DNA from: Wielerella bovis
GTDB taxonomy: Bacteria; Pseudomonadota; Gammaproteobacteria; Burkholderiales; Neisseriaceae
Reading direction: 5' to 3'
Length of the DNA: 64,000 nt
Assembly (NCBI RefSeq): GCF_022354465.1
Contig: NZ_CP092361.1
Location: 2,138,522 to 2,202,521, forward strand
Made by a program: the position numbers and the translations under genes
Shown here: piece after piece, positions 42,899 to 56,632 of the stretch
Layout of the letters: each line of letters begins with the position of its first letter
Numbering within the stretch: position 1 is the stretch's first letter
Notes under the pieces: model-generated
What the model was told of the DNA's origin: nothing
The model's input: only the letters and a program-made list of their open reading frames with translations
Databases searched by the model: none

Positions 42899-44239
42899 TT
42901 AGGTACCTAAGAACCAAAATTTGGCTAACCATGCGATGGCAACAAACCATACCATTACAGGAACTTCTTGGGTGCGTTTACACAATAATTTAATGGTGGC
43001 ATAGGCGATAAAGCCCATGGCAATGCCATCTGCAATGGAATAGGTAAACGGCATAAACGCAATCGTGATGAATGCTGGTGCGGCTTCGGTAATGTCTTTC
43101 CAATCAATTTCTACGGCGGAGCGCATCATTTGTACGCCGATATACAACAAAGCTGGTGCGGTGGCAAAAGCGGGGACAGCTTTGGCAAGTGGCGAAAACC
43201 ACAAACAAGCGAGCATCAATACGCCTACGGTAATCGCGGTTAAACCTGTACGTCCGCCAGCAGCTACGCCTGATGCGCTTTCAATATACGGTGTGGTGGA
43301 CGATGTACCCAAACCTGCACCTGCAACAATGGCGATGCTGTCAGCAAATAAGGCGCGTTTCAAACGGGGTAAATGTCCGTTTTTATCCAGCATACCAGCA
43401 CGGTGCGCAACGCCAACCAATGTGCCTGTACTGTCAAATAAATCCACCAAGAAAAATACGAAAATAACCGCAATCAGGCTGCCTGAAAACAATTGGTTGA
43501 AGTCCATTTGCATAAATGTGGGCTGCAAGCTGGGGATGCTTTCTACTACGCCTGTGATTTGGGTTAAACCCAATGCCCACGCTAGCATTGTTACAACAAA
43601 AATACTGATGATAATTGCACCACGAATTCGGTAGTAATCTAACGCGATGGTTAAGAATAAACCCAATAATGCCAGTAACACAGGGAAATTTGGAGATTTT
43701 ACGCCATCTTCAATAATAAAAAATTCACCCATTTTCAATAAAGTGGCTTCGTTGCCAACCACCAAACCTGAACCTTTGAGTGCAATCAATGCTAAAAACA
43801 AGCCGATACCTGCTGAAATTGCCATTTTCAAGCCCATAGGTAAGGCATTAACCAGCATTTCACGAATTTTTAAGAAACTGAAAAGAATGAAGATAATACC
43901 TGATACGAATACAGCGGCGAGTGCAACTTGCCAAGGCACGCCCATACCTTTGACGACACTGAATGTGAAGTAGGCGTTCAAGCCCATACCAGGGGCGAGT
44001 GCAATCGGATAATTTGCCAATGCGCCCATAACGAAGCAACCGATAGCAGATGAAATACAAGTTGCGACAAAAACTGCGCCAAAATCCATGCCTGCAATGG
44101 ATAAAATAGATGGATTGACAATAAGAATGTAGCACATGGTCAGGAATGTAGTGAAACCTGCGAGGATTTCAGTACGGACAGTTGTGCCGTTTTCGGAGAG
44201 TTTGAACCAGCGTTCAAGCAAAGAATTTTGTGTTGCCAT
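42899..44239 (-). CDS. NCS2-family purine permease
   Basis: A 446-residue multi-spanning transporter of the AzgA/PbuG branch of NCS2, which imports adenine, guanine or hypoxanthine with protons. Features: an N-terminal GTTVRTEILAGFTTFLTMCY, ALAPGMGLNAYFTF near residue 83, FFLVDLFDSTGTLVGVA near residue 250 and GTSSTTPYIESASGVAAGGRTG near residue 305 (read in parts). About 12-14 hydrophobic segments are visible. The ATG at 44239 is preferred to an in-frame TTG at 44254. The neighbouring purK on the same strand suits a purine theme but is separated by a DUS pair. Confidence 0.9.
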   Translation of the reverse strand: MATQNSLLERWFKLSENGTTVRTEILAGFTTFLTMCYILIVNPSILSIAGMDFGAVFVATCISSAIGCFVMGALANYPIALAPGMGLNAYFTFSVVKGMGVPWQVALAAVFVSGIIFILFSFLKIREMLVNALPMGLKMAISAGIGLFLALIALKGSGLVVGNEATLLKMGEFFIIEDGVKSPNFPVLLALLGLFLTIALDYYRIRGAIIISIFVVTMLAWALGLTQITGVVESIPSLQPTFMQMDFNQLFSGSLIAVIFVFFLVDLFDSTGTLVGVAHRAGMLDKNGHLPRLKRALFADSIAIVAGAGLGTSSTTPYIESASGVAAGGRTGLTAITVGVLMLACLWFSPLAKAVPAFATAPALLYIGVQMMRSAVEIDWKDITEAAPAFITIAFMPFTYSIADGIAMGFIAYATIKLLCKRTQEVPVMVWFVAIAWLAKFWFLGT

Positions 44240-44343
44240 GATATTTTCACACAAGGGGTTGGAAAGTGCGAAATTATAGTATTTTTAGTAGATTTTGTGT
44301 GATAAGGCTGCCTGAAAAATATTTTTAGATATAGTGAATTATA

Positions 44344-44383
44344 TTTTCAGGCTGCCTAATCAAAAAATAAGGCAGCCTGAAAA
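44344..44383 (-). terminator. DUS-pair terminator after purK
   Basis: TTTTCAGGCTGCCT and AGGCAGCCTGAAAA flank a 12-base loop, directly after the purK stop. Confidence 0.6.
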
Positions 44384-44391
44384 AGTAGCAA

Positions 44392-45540
44392 TTATGCTTG
44401 TAGACTTTGATGCAAGCGTTGTGCTGTTTGATAGGCTTCATCTGCTGTGTCGGCTAACACGGTAAAATGTCCCATTTTACGCGCAGGTCGTGCCGATAAT
44501 TTGCCGTATAAATGCAAATGTGCTTGCGTGTGTTGTTGTAATGGCAACCAATTAGGCTCACTGCCGTCTTCGCCCCACACATCGCCCCACACATCGCCCA
44601 AAATATTTGCCATGCAACATGGCATAAGCAATGTAGTATTCGCAGGTGGCAAGCCGCACATGATACGCACTTGTTGCTGAAATTGGCTGATGGCACACGC
44701 ATCAATAGTATGATGACCACTATTGTGTGGACGTGGCGCAATTTCATTTACCAACAATTCTTGCTCATCACCAACCACAAACATTTCTACCGCCAACACA
44801 CCCACATAGTCCAACTCATTTGCCAAACGAATTGCCATTTGTTTGGCTTGTTGCTGAATTTTTTCAGGCAGCCTTGCTGGTACGATGGAATAGGACAAAA
44901 TACCATTTTCATGCTGATTTTCAGCTGGGTCAAAAGTGGTAATGTGTTGATTATCCAAACGGCACACCACAACGGAAATTTCCGCACGCAAATCCACCAA
45001 TTTTTCTAATACACAGGGCACTTCTTTTTGTTGAATAAATGCTTGGCGCAATTCATCTAATGTTTTCACACGAATCTGTCCTTTACCATCGTAGCCCAAA
45101 GTTGCTGTTTTGAGTACCGCTGGCAAATATTGCGCTGATTGTTCAGTAATATCATCAGATTTGACGATTTCCTGATAAGGTGCAGTTTGCAAGCCTGCTT
45201 TGCGTATCCACGCTTTCTCTAAAATACGATTTTGCGCAATGGCAACACTTTCACCACTTGGCGAAACACGCGTATGTTGAGCTAAATCTATCATAGATTG
45301 CGCATTAACATTCTCAAATTCAGTTGTTATGGCTGCGCATTTTGCTAATTCTTTTAATGCAGCGACATCATCAAATGCTGCACATAAATGCTGGTCTGCA
45401 AACCGAGCAGCTGGCGCATTTTTATCGGGGTCAAGTACAATCACGCGATAGCCCATTGTTTTAGCAGCAATGGCAAACATACTACCCAGTTGTCCGCCGC
45501 CTAATATACCAAGAGTAGAGGGAGGTAAAATTGGATTCAT
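44392..45540 (-). CDS. purK: 5-(carboxyamino)imidazole ribonucleotide synthase
   Basis: A 382-residue ATP-grasp enzyme of purine synthesis that carboxylates AIR with bicarbonate. LGILGGGQLGSMFAIAA at the start binds nucleotide, LDPDKNAPAARFAD follows, KTATLGYDGKGQ near residue 140 and VNEIAPRPHNSGHHTIDAC near residue 260 are the ATP-grasp and substrate motifs. The start MNPILPP at 45540 fits homologues better than the ATG ten codons upstream; neither has a good ribosome site. purE is not adjacent. Confidence 0.93.
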   Translation of the reverse strand: MNPILPPSTLGILGGGQLGSMFAIAAKTMGYRVIVLDPDKNAPAARFADQHLCAAFDDVAALKELAKCAAITTEFENVNAQSMIDLAQHTRVSPSGESVAIAQNRILEKAWIRKAGLQTAPYQEIVKSDDITEQSAQYLPAVLKTATLGYDGKGQIRVKTLDELRQAFIQQKEVPCVLEKLVDLRAEISVVVCRLDNQHITTFDPAENQHENGILSYSIVPARLPEKIQQQAKQMAIRLANELDYVGVLAVEMFVVGDEQELLVNEIAPRPHNSGHHTIDACAISQFQQQVRIMCGLPPANTTLLMPCCMANILGDVWGDVWGEDGSEPNWLPLQQHTQAHLHLYGKLSARPARKMGHFTVLADTADEAYQTAQRLHQSLQA

Positions 45541-45664
45541 TGAAATTTCATATTGTTTTTTAAATGACATGGGAGATTATAGAGGTTTTTTATGATTTGA
45601 AATAGGCATGCTATGAAGATAAATTATTTTTCATTAGCTCCAAATCATTCTCGCCCAAAGCAAA

Positions 45665-45701
45665 TCTCCCTAGCATATATCGTAATATACTAGGGAGCTA
45701 G
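45665..45701 (-). terminator. Hairpin after 5S rRNA
   Basis: CTCCCTAG with a following ATATA segment pairs with TATACTAGGGAG across a short loop, ten bases past the 5S end. No T-run follows. Confidence 0.55.
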
Positions 45702-45710
45702 AATAATAAG

Positions 45711-45823
45711 TTTGGCGATGACCTACTTTCGCATAGGGACTATACTATCATCGGCGCTAGTTCGTTTCACTGTCCTGTTCGAGATGGGAAGGAGTGGTGC
45801 CAAACCGCTATGGTCGCCAAACA
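45711..45823 (-). rRNA. rrf: 5S ribosomal RNA
   Basis: Terminal helix GTTTGGCGACCATAGCGG...GTCATCGCCAAAC, with CACTCCTTCCCATCTCGAAC in the body. It is the last gene of the rRNA operon; boundaries are good to a few bases. Confidence 0.93.
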
Positions 45824-45943
45824 TAAACTGTCAAACTGGAAAGCCTTTATCTTTGGTATTTGTTTTTGGTGATGACTGAGTCATCAGTAAGCTTTATTTT
45901 CATTTTTGTTTACTTTGATTTCAGTTTTTCTATTTTCAAAGTC

Positions 45944-45963
45944 CTTCAAATGATAGAGTCAAG
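45944..45963 (-). other. RNase III stalk of pre-23S rRNA, 3' arm
   Basis: This 20-base sequence, beginning CTTCAAATGATAGAG, is perfectly inverted at 48834-48853, on the two sides of the mature 23S rRNA. Confidence 0.8.
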
Positions 45964-48833
<2,870 letters not shown>

Positions 48834-48853
48834 CTTGACTCTATCATTTGAAG
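48834..48853 (-). other. RNase III stalk of pre-23S rRNA, 5' arm
   Basis: It is the reverse complement of 45944-45963 and pairs across the 23S rRNA for RNase III cleavage. Confidence 0.8.
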
Positions 48854-49050
48854 AACCTCTGACTTTGCAAAAACTGGCGTTGACTACCAATCTTTACTTA
48901 AATTCTCAAACAATAAAGCTTACTGCTTTGTTGTGAGTAGTTTGTGCCTTTTGTGTTTCACAAACTACTTGATACAATCATCACCCAAATTCGCACAATC
49001 TTTCATTTCTATATTTAAAGATTGCTTTGTCTTTGTTTGTTGATTTCGGC

Positions 49051-49070
49051 TTTCCAATTTGTTAAAGATC
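49051..49070 (-). promoter_or_regulatory. boxA antitermination site before 23S
   Basis: On the minus strand GATCTTTAACAAATTGGAAA contains the boxA-like CTTTAACA, in the spacer between tRNA-Ala and 23S. Confidence 0.6.
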
Positions 49071-49175
49071 GATGCAATCATTTCCCGACTTTGTCAGGAA
49101 ATTGCAAATTAAAACAAGCAAACTATTCATTCTACACAAACTCGCTTTAATTTGCAATTTCATTTTATTTAATCT

Positions 49176-49251
49176 TGGTGGAGGCAAACGGGATCGAACC
49201 GATGACCCCCTGCTTGCAAAGCAGGTGCTCTACCAACTGAGCTATGCCCCC
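49176..49251 (-). tRNA. tRNA-Ala (anticodon TGC)
   Basis: 76 bases with CCA, acceptor GGGGGCA, anticodon loop CTTTGCAAG. It is in the 16S-23S spacer, after tRNA-Ile in transcription order. Confidence 0.96.
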
Positions 49252-49270
49252 AGTATTCCTGTGCTGCAAC

Positions 49271-49347
<77 letters not shown>

Positions 49348-49395
49348 ATGTACTTTTGACTCTTAAACTTCTGTTTAATCATCCTTGCATCTTCT

Positions 49396-49414
49396 GATTA
49401 CCGATAAGTGTGAG
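49396..49414 (-). other. RNase III stalk of pre-16S rRNA, 3' arm
   Basis: GATTACCGATAAGTGTGAG is perfectly inverted at 51091-51109 across the 16S gene. Confidence 0.8.
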
Positions 49415-49438
49415 TACCTAATAATCTCTTCTTTTCTC

Positions 49439-50979
<1,541 letters not shown>

Positions 50980-51090
50980 ATCTCTAACTTATTTAACTTC
51001 TGGTCTGCTTCAAAGAAATTAACAAAAACTTAATAGGAAAATTCCAAATCAAATCTTGTATCTCTCAAAACAGTGTGAGACCATCAGGCA

Positions 51091-51109
51091 CTCACACTTA
51101 TCGGTAATC
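51091..51109 (-). other. RNase III stalk of pre-16S rRNA, 5' arm
   Basis: CTCACACTTATCGGTAATC is the reverse complement of 49396-49414. Confidence 0.8.
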
Positions 51110-51124
51110 TTGCTTTTAAAGAAC
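51109..51124 (-). promoter_or_regulatory. boxA-like site in the 16S leader
   Basis: On the minus strand GTTCTTTAAAAGCAAG contains a TTCTTTAAAA boxA-like motif between the promoter and 16S. Confidence 0.5.
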
Positions 51125-51166
51125 TACAATTTCTAAATCTCGTCTGCCGCAGCAGCGAAAGATTTA

Positions 51167-51195
51167 ATTATGCCAAATCTCTACTTTTAGGTCAA
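51167..51195 (-). promoter_or_regulatory. rRNA operon promoter
   Basis: On the minus strand TTGACC (51190-51195) and CATAAT (51167-51172) have a 17-base spacer, about 190 bases upstream of mature 16S. Confidence 0.75.
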
Positions 51196-51270
51196 GCCTT
51201 GCCATGGATAAATTTGATAACAAATTATAAAGTCATGATTTGTAATGAAATTTTATTTCACAAAATATTT

Positions 51271-51801
51271 TCAGGCAGCCTGAAAATATTTTAACTGATG
51301 ATGATTTGGCTCTGCGATCCATTCTACTCGAGCACCAAGCCAACCACTTTGCACTTTTGCTTTGGCTTTTTCATAAACATAAATCTCCCCTGATTGATGG
51401 CATTTTTGGCGAAATGGTACTTGATACAGAGGAAAGTGCCGCTCAATCATTTGGGGATATGCTGCTAACTGACTATGATTGAGCCAGTTTACATCAAACT
51501 GCATTTTGTAAACTATGATTACGTCTGTTCTAGTTTGAACTTCCATCCGTTGTGTGTAAATCGTACCATACAGATTTTTTACAGGCAGCATTTTTAGCGA
51601 CAATATCGACAACAGTAACAAACACCCTGCTGACATCATCAGAGTAATAATGAACATACCAAAAGGTTCATCTTGATTATCCCGCCAACCCCAAAACCAT
51701 GCCAAAGCTCCCAAACTCAATGCAATGATGAAAATTTCAAAATAATGAAGAAAATAAAAAACATTATCGGCTTTGAAAGCTATCAGATAATAAAATGACA
51801 A
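51271..51801 (-). CDS. Membrane protein of unknown function with a DUS-supplied stop
   Basis: A 176-residue protein with two predicted membrane helices (about 14-36 and 46-68) and a soluble C-terminal domain of about 105 residues containing QTRTDVIIVYKMQFD, probably periplasmic. No family recognised. The last residues YFQAA and the stop TGA come from a palindromic DUS, so the ancestral end may have been elsewhere. It lies upstream of the rRNA operon on the same strand. Confidence 0.6.
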   Translation of the reverse strand: MSFYYLIAFKADNVFYFLHYFEIFIIALSLGALAWFWGWRDNQDEPFGMFIITLMMSAGCLLLLSILSLKMLPVKNLYGTIYTQRMEVQTRTDVIIVYKMQFDVNWLNHSQLAAYPQMIERHFPLYQVPFRQKCHQSGEIYVYEKAKAKVQSGWLGARVEWIAEPNHHQLKYFQAA

Positions 51802-51951
51802 GACTAACCCAAATATTGTTAAAAATCTGGCATTTTTTTCGGATATTTCTTCTTAAAATAATCAGCTTTATATTCCACGTTGTCATGATATACCCTTGAT
51901 TTTTTGATGCGACAAGTTGCACCTCACCATGGAAACAATACCCTCCCTACC

Positions 51952-51976
51952 AAAAAAACACCCCAAGCATGGGTGT
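51952..51976 (-). terminator. Terminator of ptsHI
   Basis: On the minus strand ACACCC-loop-GGGGTGT is followed by TTTTTT; it lies about 45 bases past the ptsI stop. Confidence 0.75.
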
Positions 51977-52021
51977 GACGGCGCAAAGCCATACTTTGAG
52001 TACATTATATTTGCTTATCTT

Positions 52022-53761
52022 TCAGGCTGCCTCATTTAATTTTTTCAGTAGAACATCTACCTTATCAGGGTCTTCATTGCGTACTAGTTTAACTACATCG
52101 CTTTCTAATTTATCTGCATGTGCGTGTAATATAGCATCTTTCACAGATAATAAATTACTAGGATTCATAGAAAAAGTTCGCAACCCCAAACCTAATAATA
52201 GACGTGTATATTGTGTATCACCAGCCATTTCTCCACAAACGGAAACCGTTTTTCCCATACGATTAGCAGTTCGGATAATGTGTGCTAATAATTTGATAAT
52301 GGCTGGATGGGCAGGTTGATACAAATAACTGACGCTATCATCGTTTCTATCTACTGCCAATGTGTACTGTACCAAATCGTTTGAACCAATGGATACAAAA
52401 TCTACCCATTTCAATAAGCTAGATACAGTCAAAGCGGCTGACGGGATTTCTATCATGCAACCGATTTCTACATCGCCAAATGTTTCGCCACGTTCGATAA
52501 GTTGTTTTTTGGCAGTTTCCAAATGCACTAAACTTTGTTTGAGTTCTGACAAACTGGCAATCATGGGAAACATGATTTTAACTTTACCATATACAGCAGC
52601 GCGTAAAATGGCGCGCATTTGTGTGCGAAACATAATGGGTTCGGCATGACACAGGCGGATACCTGTCAAACCCAGTGCAGGATTGAGTGCCGCATTGGGC
52701 GTGCTATTGTTACCAAACCAACGTGGATTTTTATCTACACCCAAATCTACGGTGCGAATATTGAGCGGTTTGCCTTTCATTTTTTTGACAAGTTCACTGT
52801 ATATTTCGTATTGCTCTGCTTCGTTTGGTAGCGTATCGCGGTTTAAAAATAAAAATTCGCTGCGAAACAAACCAATACCGTCTGCACCTAAATTATGAAT
52901 GGCTTTGACATCGTCCACATTTTCAATATTAGCTAATAATTCAATTTGCTCGCCATCTAATGTTTCAGCTGCGGTTTTTTTCAGTTTATTTAGTGCGCGT
53001 TGATGAGTACGATATTCTTTTTGACGACGACGATATTCAGTCAATACCAATTCATCGGGGTTAATAATCAATACCCCGCCGATGCCATCTACAATGACCC
53101 ATTCATGCTCACTAATTAATCTTCGTGCATTCCCTAAACCAATCACGGAAGGAATATTCAGGCTGCGTCCAAGAATTGCGGTGTGGCTAGTAGGCCCACC
53201 CATATCGGTTACAAAACCCTCAACACGTTGGTCTTTAAAGTAAACCGTATCAGCTGGTGATAAATCATGCGCAATTAGAATTGTATCGTCCAACAAAGTG
53301 GCTTCTAAATTCAACTCCGTACTTTGCCCAATCAGGTTTCTTTGCAAACGTTCAGCTACTTGCAGCATATCTTGTTTACGTTGGCGCAAATATTCATCAT
53401 CAATTTCATCAAATTGTTGCGATAGGCGTTCAGTTTGAATTTTCAATGCCCATTCGGCATTAATGGCTTGCTCTTCCAAAATATCAATGGGTTCTCGCGA
53501 CAAAGTGGCATCCGTCAGCAACATCAAATGTAACGAAATAAACGCACCCAATTCAGTTGGCGCATTTTCGGGAATAGCACCACGAAGTTGCTCCAACTGT
53601 TTGCGCGTTGTTTTAACCGCAGCTTCAAAACGAGCAATTTCATTTGGGATTTCCTCGGTTTTCAGGCTGCTTTGTGGCACTTCGGATACGCCGCGTACCA
53701 CCAAATGAGCGCGTCCAATGGCAATGCCTTTACCTGCGGCGTAACCATGTAACACTATCAT
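52022..53761 (-). CDS. ptsI: Phosphoenolpyruvate-protein phosphotransferase (enzyme I)
   Basis: A 579-residue cytosolic enzyme that takes phosphate from PEP onto a histidine and passes it to HPr. The phosphohistidine lies in GGPTSHTAILGR near residue 190. The PEP-binding barrel shows IGLFRSEFLFL near residue 300 and GSNDLVQYTLAVDRND near residue 445, and the C-terminal Cys is in SVCGEMAGD. Length is standard. It follows ptsH by five bases. No sugar-specific IIB/IIC genes are in the window. Confidence 0.96.
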   Translation of the reverse strand: MIVLHGYAAGKGIAIGRAHLVVRGVSEVPQSSLKTEEIPNEIARFEAAVKTTRKQLEQLRGAIPENAPTELGAFISLHLMLLTDATLSREPIDILEEQAINAEWALKIQTERLSQQFDEIDDEYLRQRKQDMLQVAERLQRNLIGQSTELNLEATLLDDTILIAHDLSPADTVYFKDQRVEGFVTDMGGPTSHTAILGRSLNIPSVIGLGNARRLISEHEWVIVDGIGGVLIINPDELVLTEYRRRQKEYRTHQRALNKLKKTAAETLDGEQIELLANIENVDDVKAIHNLGADGIGLFRSEFLFLNRDTLPNEAEQYEIYSELVKKMKGKPLNIRTVDLGVDKNPRWFGNNSTPNAALNPALGLTGIRLCHAEPIMFRTQMRAILRAAVYGKVKIMFPMIASLSELKQSLVHLETAKKQLIERGETFGDVEIGCMIEIPSAALTVSSLLKWVDFVSIGSNDLVQYTLAVDRNDDSVSYLYQPAHPAIIKLLAHIIRTANRMGKTVSVCGEMAGDTQYTRLLLGLGLRTFSMNPSNLLSVKDAILHAHADKLESDVVKLVRNEDPDKVDVLLKKLNEAA

Positions 53762-53766
53762 GATTA

Positions 53767-54036
53767 TTACTCCCCTTCGCCAAAATAATCATTAATCAAA
53801 GATACGAGAGCATTCATTGCAGCAACCTCATCTGTGCCATTGGTTTCGATGTCAATTTCAGCACCTTTGGCAGCAGCCAACATCATCAAGCCCATAATGC
53901 TCTTGCCATTCACACGTTTGCCATTGCGCGTTACCCAAACTTCGCTCTGAAACTGGGACGCAGTTTGGACAAATTTAGACGATGCGCGCGCGTGCAAGCC
54001 AAGTTTATTAATGATTTGAATGGTTTGAGTAAGCAT
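53767..54036 (-). CDS. ptsH: Phosphocarrier protein HPr
   Basis: An 89-residue phosphocarrier. His15 in LGLHARAS accepts phosphate from enzyme I, and Ser46 in GKSIMGLM is the site phosphorylated by HPr kinase. It is the first gene of ptsH-ptsI. The two conserved sites suggest both PTS and HprK control, as in other Neisseriaceae. Confidence 0.96.
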   Translation of the reverse strand: MLTQTIQIINKLGLHARASSKFVQTASQFQSEVWVTRNGKRVNGKSIMGLMMLAAAKGAEIDIETNGTDEVAAMNALVSLINDYFGEGE

Positions 54037-54122
54037 GATGAATCCTGTTTATATCGTTTTCAGGCTGCCTTTTTATTGCAATTCAATCAATAGGCAGCCT
54101 GAAAAATAATTGATTGCGTAAT

Positions 54123-54229
54123 TATAGTGGATTCAATTTAAATCAGGACAAGGCAACAGCGACCGCCGTGTACACATAGTACATAAGGGAGCTGACAACG
54201 CTGTACTGGTTTAAATTGAATTCACTATA
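54123..54229. repeat. Correia-like element
   Basis: A standard 107-base copy with TATAGTGGATTC and GAATTCACTATA ends. Confidence 0.9.
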
Positions 54230-54509
54230 AATAATGTGATGTTATCACAAGATAAATCAAGACTATATATTAAATTTTAACGATGGTAAGACAACTTTCA
54301 TCATGCTAACATTGCAAAATCTAGGACCTTTTCAAAACCCAAAATTGTAGCTCGAACTCTTGAACCCGATATTTCACATATTTAATAAATATTTGTTTTG
54401 ATTTGAAACGTTAGATACGAATATCTGAGCTACAAGTTTTCAGGCTGCCTGAATAAGTTTACAAAAGTTTCAATCTAACAGAAAACAGTCCATTTATACA
54501 TTTTAAGGA

Positions 54510-54614
54510 TATAGTGGATTCAATTTAAATCAGGACAAGGCGACAGCGACCGCCGTGTACACATAGTACATAAGGGAGCTGGCAACGCTGTACTGGTTTA
54601 GTGAATTCACTATA
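54510..54614. repeat. Correia-like element
   Basis: A 105-base copy in the same orientation as 54123-54229; the right arm is shortened (GGTTTAGTGAATTCACTATA). Between the two copies (54230-54509) I see only a DUS and AT-rich sequence. Confidence 0.88.
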
Positions 54615-54651
54615 AAAGGCAGCCTGAAAATATTTTCAGACTGCCTTAATT

Positions 54652-55950
54652 TTAAGCAACTTTAGGTTTCAACAATGCCAATGCTACCGTTGCCACCAAT
54701 AAGACTACCGCCGCACCAAAATACAACTGATTCTTCTGCCAACCATCGTCCAACAAAAAACCAACTAATATAGGAGAAATCATTGAACCAATGCGTCCCA
54801 CACCAATCGCCATACTCACGCCTGTACTACGAAAATCTGCCGCGTACAAAGTAGGATTGATGGTGTACAAACCTGCAATGCAACCGTTTGCCAATGCGCC
54901 CAATAATACCGCCAACACCAATGACAAACTCAATGCAGCCGAAGTTGCTGGAACAAAAACACACACTGCCACAGCTGCCGATACGGTAAACGCCAACAAT
55001 ACTTTACGCGCATCCCAACGGCTAACCAAAAAACCAAACACCAGCGAACCAATCGCACCACCAATGGAAATTGCCATACCCACCGTTTGACTCTTCGTTT
55101 TGGGCATACCCGCCTCTTCCAACAATGCAGGTGTCCACGAACTGATGAAATAATATGATGCCATGACCGTAACAAAAGCCAACCAAATCAATAAAGTCAT
55201 GCGAATATTTTCTTTTTCAAACAAACGCAAAAATGATACTTTTTTTACCGCAGAGGCAGCCTGAACAGGAAATTCCCATGCGCCCGTAATGCCTATTTTT
55301 GCCAAAATCTTATCCAACCGTTCTTTGGCATTGGCAGGACGTTTGTTCAACAAATAATCCACGCTTTCAGGCAGCAATACATACAAAATGACCCATGCAA
55401 TCGCCGTCATTACCGCGCCGAGCAAAAATACGGCACGCCAACCATATTCTGTTTGCAACGCCACCGTTGAAATACCGCCCAACATTGCCCCAATCCCAAA
55501 ACCCGAAGCATAAATAGCGATTGCCAAACCACGCCATTTTTTATTGGCATATTCACTCACAATCACATTGGTACAAGGCAAAATACCGCCTACGCCAATA
55601 CCCGTTAATACGCGCGAAAATGCAATCATTTCCACCGAATGAGCAAAATAAGTCAGCGCCATGCCCAATGCCGATACCGCAGTAGAAATCAGTAACAAGG
55701 GGCGGCGACCTAATTTATCCGCCAATGGACCCAAAGTCAGCGAACCAATCGTCATACCAATCAAGCCTGCACTAATCAATGAGCCAATTTGCGCTGCGGA
55801 TAAGCCCAATTCACTGCGGATACTTTTCGCGGTAAATGCTACTGCCAATACATCAAAACCATCTAACATATTCAATAACACCGCCAATGCCACTACCAGC
55901 CATTGTGTTGCACTCATCGGGTTATGATTGATTTGTTGTTTAATGTCCAT
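54652..55950 (-). CDS. MFS transporter, aromatic acid:H+ symporter type
   Basis: A 432-residue protein with 12 hydrophobic segments. LNMLDGFDVLAVAF near residue 28 has the D-G-x-D motif of the AAHS family (PcaK/BenK-like), and GPLADKLGRRPLL near residue 77 is the MFS signature in loop 2-3. Substrates in that family are benzoate-type acids; the substrate here is unproven, and no aromatic catabolism genes are nearby. The ATG at 55950 has AGGAA eight bases upstream; a frame open to 55989 reads a DUS and is rejected. Confidence 0.85.
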   Translation of the reverse strand: MDIKQQINHNPMSATQWLVVALAVLLNMLDGFDVLAVAFTAKSIRSELGLSAAQIGSLISAGLIGMTIGSLTLGPLADKLGRRPLLLISTAVSALGMALTYFAHSVEMIAFSRVLTGIGVGGILPCTNVIVSEYANKKWRGLAIAIYASGFGIGAMLGGISTVALQTEYGWRAVFLLGAVMTAIAWVILYVLLPESVDYLLNKRPANAKERLDKILAKIGITGAWEFPVQAASAVKKVSFLRLFEKENIRMTLLIWLAFVTVMASYYFISSWTPALLEEAGMPKTKSQTVGMAISIGGAIGSLVFGFLVSRWDARKVLLAFTVSAAVAVCVFVPATSAALSLSLVLAVLLGALANGCIAGLYTINPTLYAADFRSTGVSMAIGVGRIGSMISPILVGFLLDDGWQKNQLYFGAAVVLLVATVALALLKPKVA

Positions 55951-56173
55951 ATAATTGTTCCTAAATTTTTTCAGGCTGCCTGAAATCACATTTCAAATAT
56001 CAAATAAATACACTATAAATGGTGTTCTCATGAATAACAAATGGGAAATTTGATTATTTCGTATAAAATTTTTTCATATTCACATGATAGCAACCATACC
56101 AAAATACAAAAGGCAGCCTGAAAAGCCAAAATTCAGTTAAACTATCCATCTCAAATCATCACAAATATAAACC

Positions 56174-56578
56174 ATGATTAGCCTACTGATTATTACGCAC
56201 GAAACACTCGGTGCAGCCTATACCACAATCGGCAGCCATTTTTTCGCAGGACAAGATTTAAGCCATGTTCACATTTTGAATGTCCAGCACGATGATGACC
56301 ACCAAAGCATCATCAATCGCGCTTATGAATTGCTGTCCGAAATCAATCGTGGACACGGCGTATTGATTTTGACCGATATTTTCGGCGCAACCCCCTGCAA
56401 TGCCGCCATGAAAATGATTGTGCCACAACAATCTGCCATGATTAGCGGACTGAATGCGCCCATGCTGATTAAAGCCATGAGTTATGCGCCCAAAGAAACC
56501 GACTTAATCGCCTTTACCGAAACCGTGAAACAAGCGGGAATTAACGGCATTATGGCGTTTACCGAAAACACAAAATAA
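56174..56578 (+). CDS. PTS IIA component, mannose family
   Basis: A 134-residue IIA-Man-type phosphocarrier. His9 in IITHETLG is the phosphorylation site, and LTDIFGATPCNAA near residue 68 is the conserved IIA-Man core. No IIB, IIC or IID partners follow, so it is probably a regulatory end-point of the PTS whose enzyme I and HPr are encoded 2 kb away. It ends at a DUS hairpin. Confidence 0.93.
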   Translation: MISLLIITHETLGAAYTTIGSHFFAGQDLSHVHILNVQHDDDHQSIINRAYELLSEINRGHGVLILTDIFGATPCNAAMKMIVPQQSAMISGLNAPMLIKAMSYAPKETDLIAFTETVKQAGINGIMAFTENTK

Positions 56579-56593
56579 TGGTTGAAATAAACC

Positions 56594-56628
56594 AAAGGCA
56601 GCCTGAAAACATTTTTCAGGCTGCCTTT
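56594..56628. terminator. DUS-pair terminator between the IIA gene and the DUF1176 gene
   Basis: AAAGGCAGCCTGAAAA and TTTTCAGGCTGCCTTT form a perfect 16-base-pair stem around three bases. Confidence 0.8.
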
Positions 56629-56632
56629 TCAT

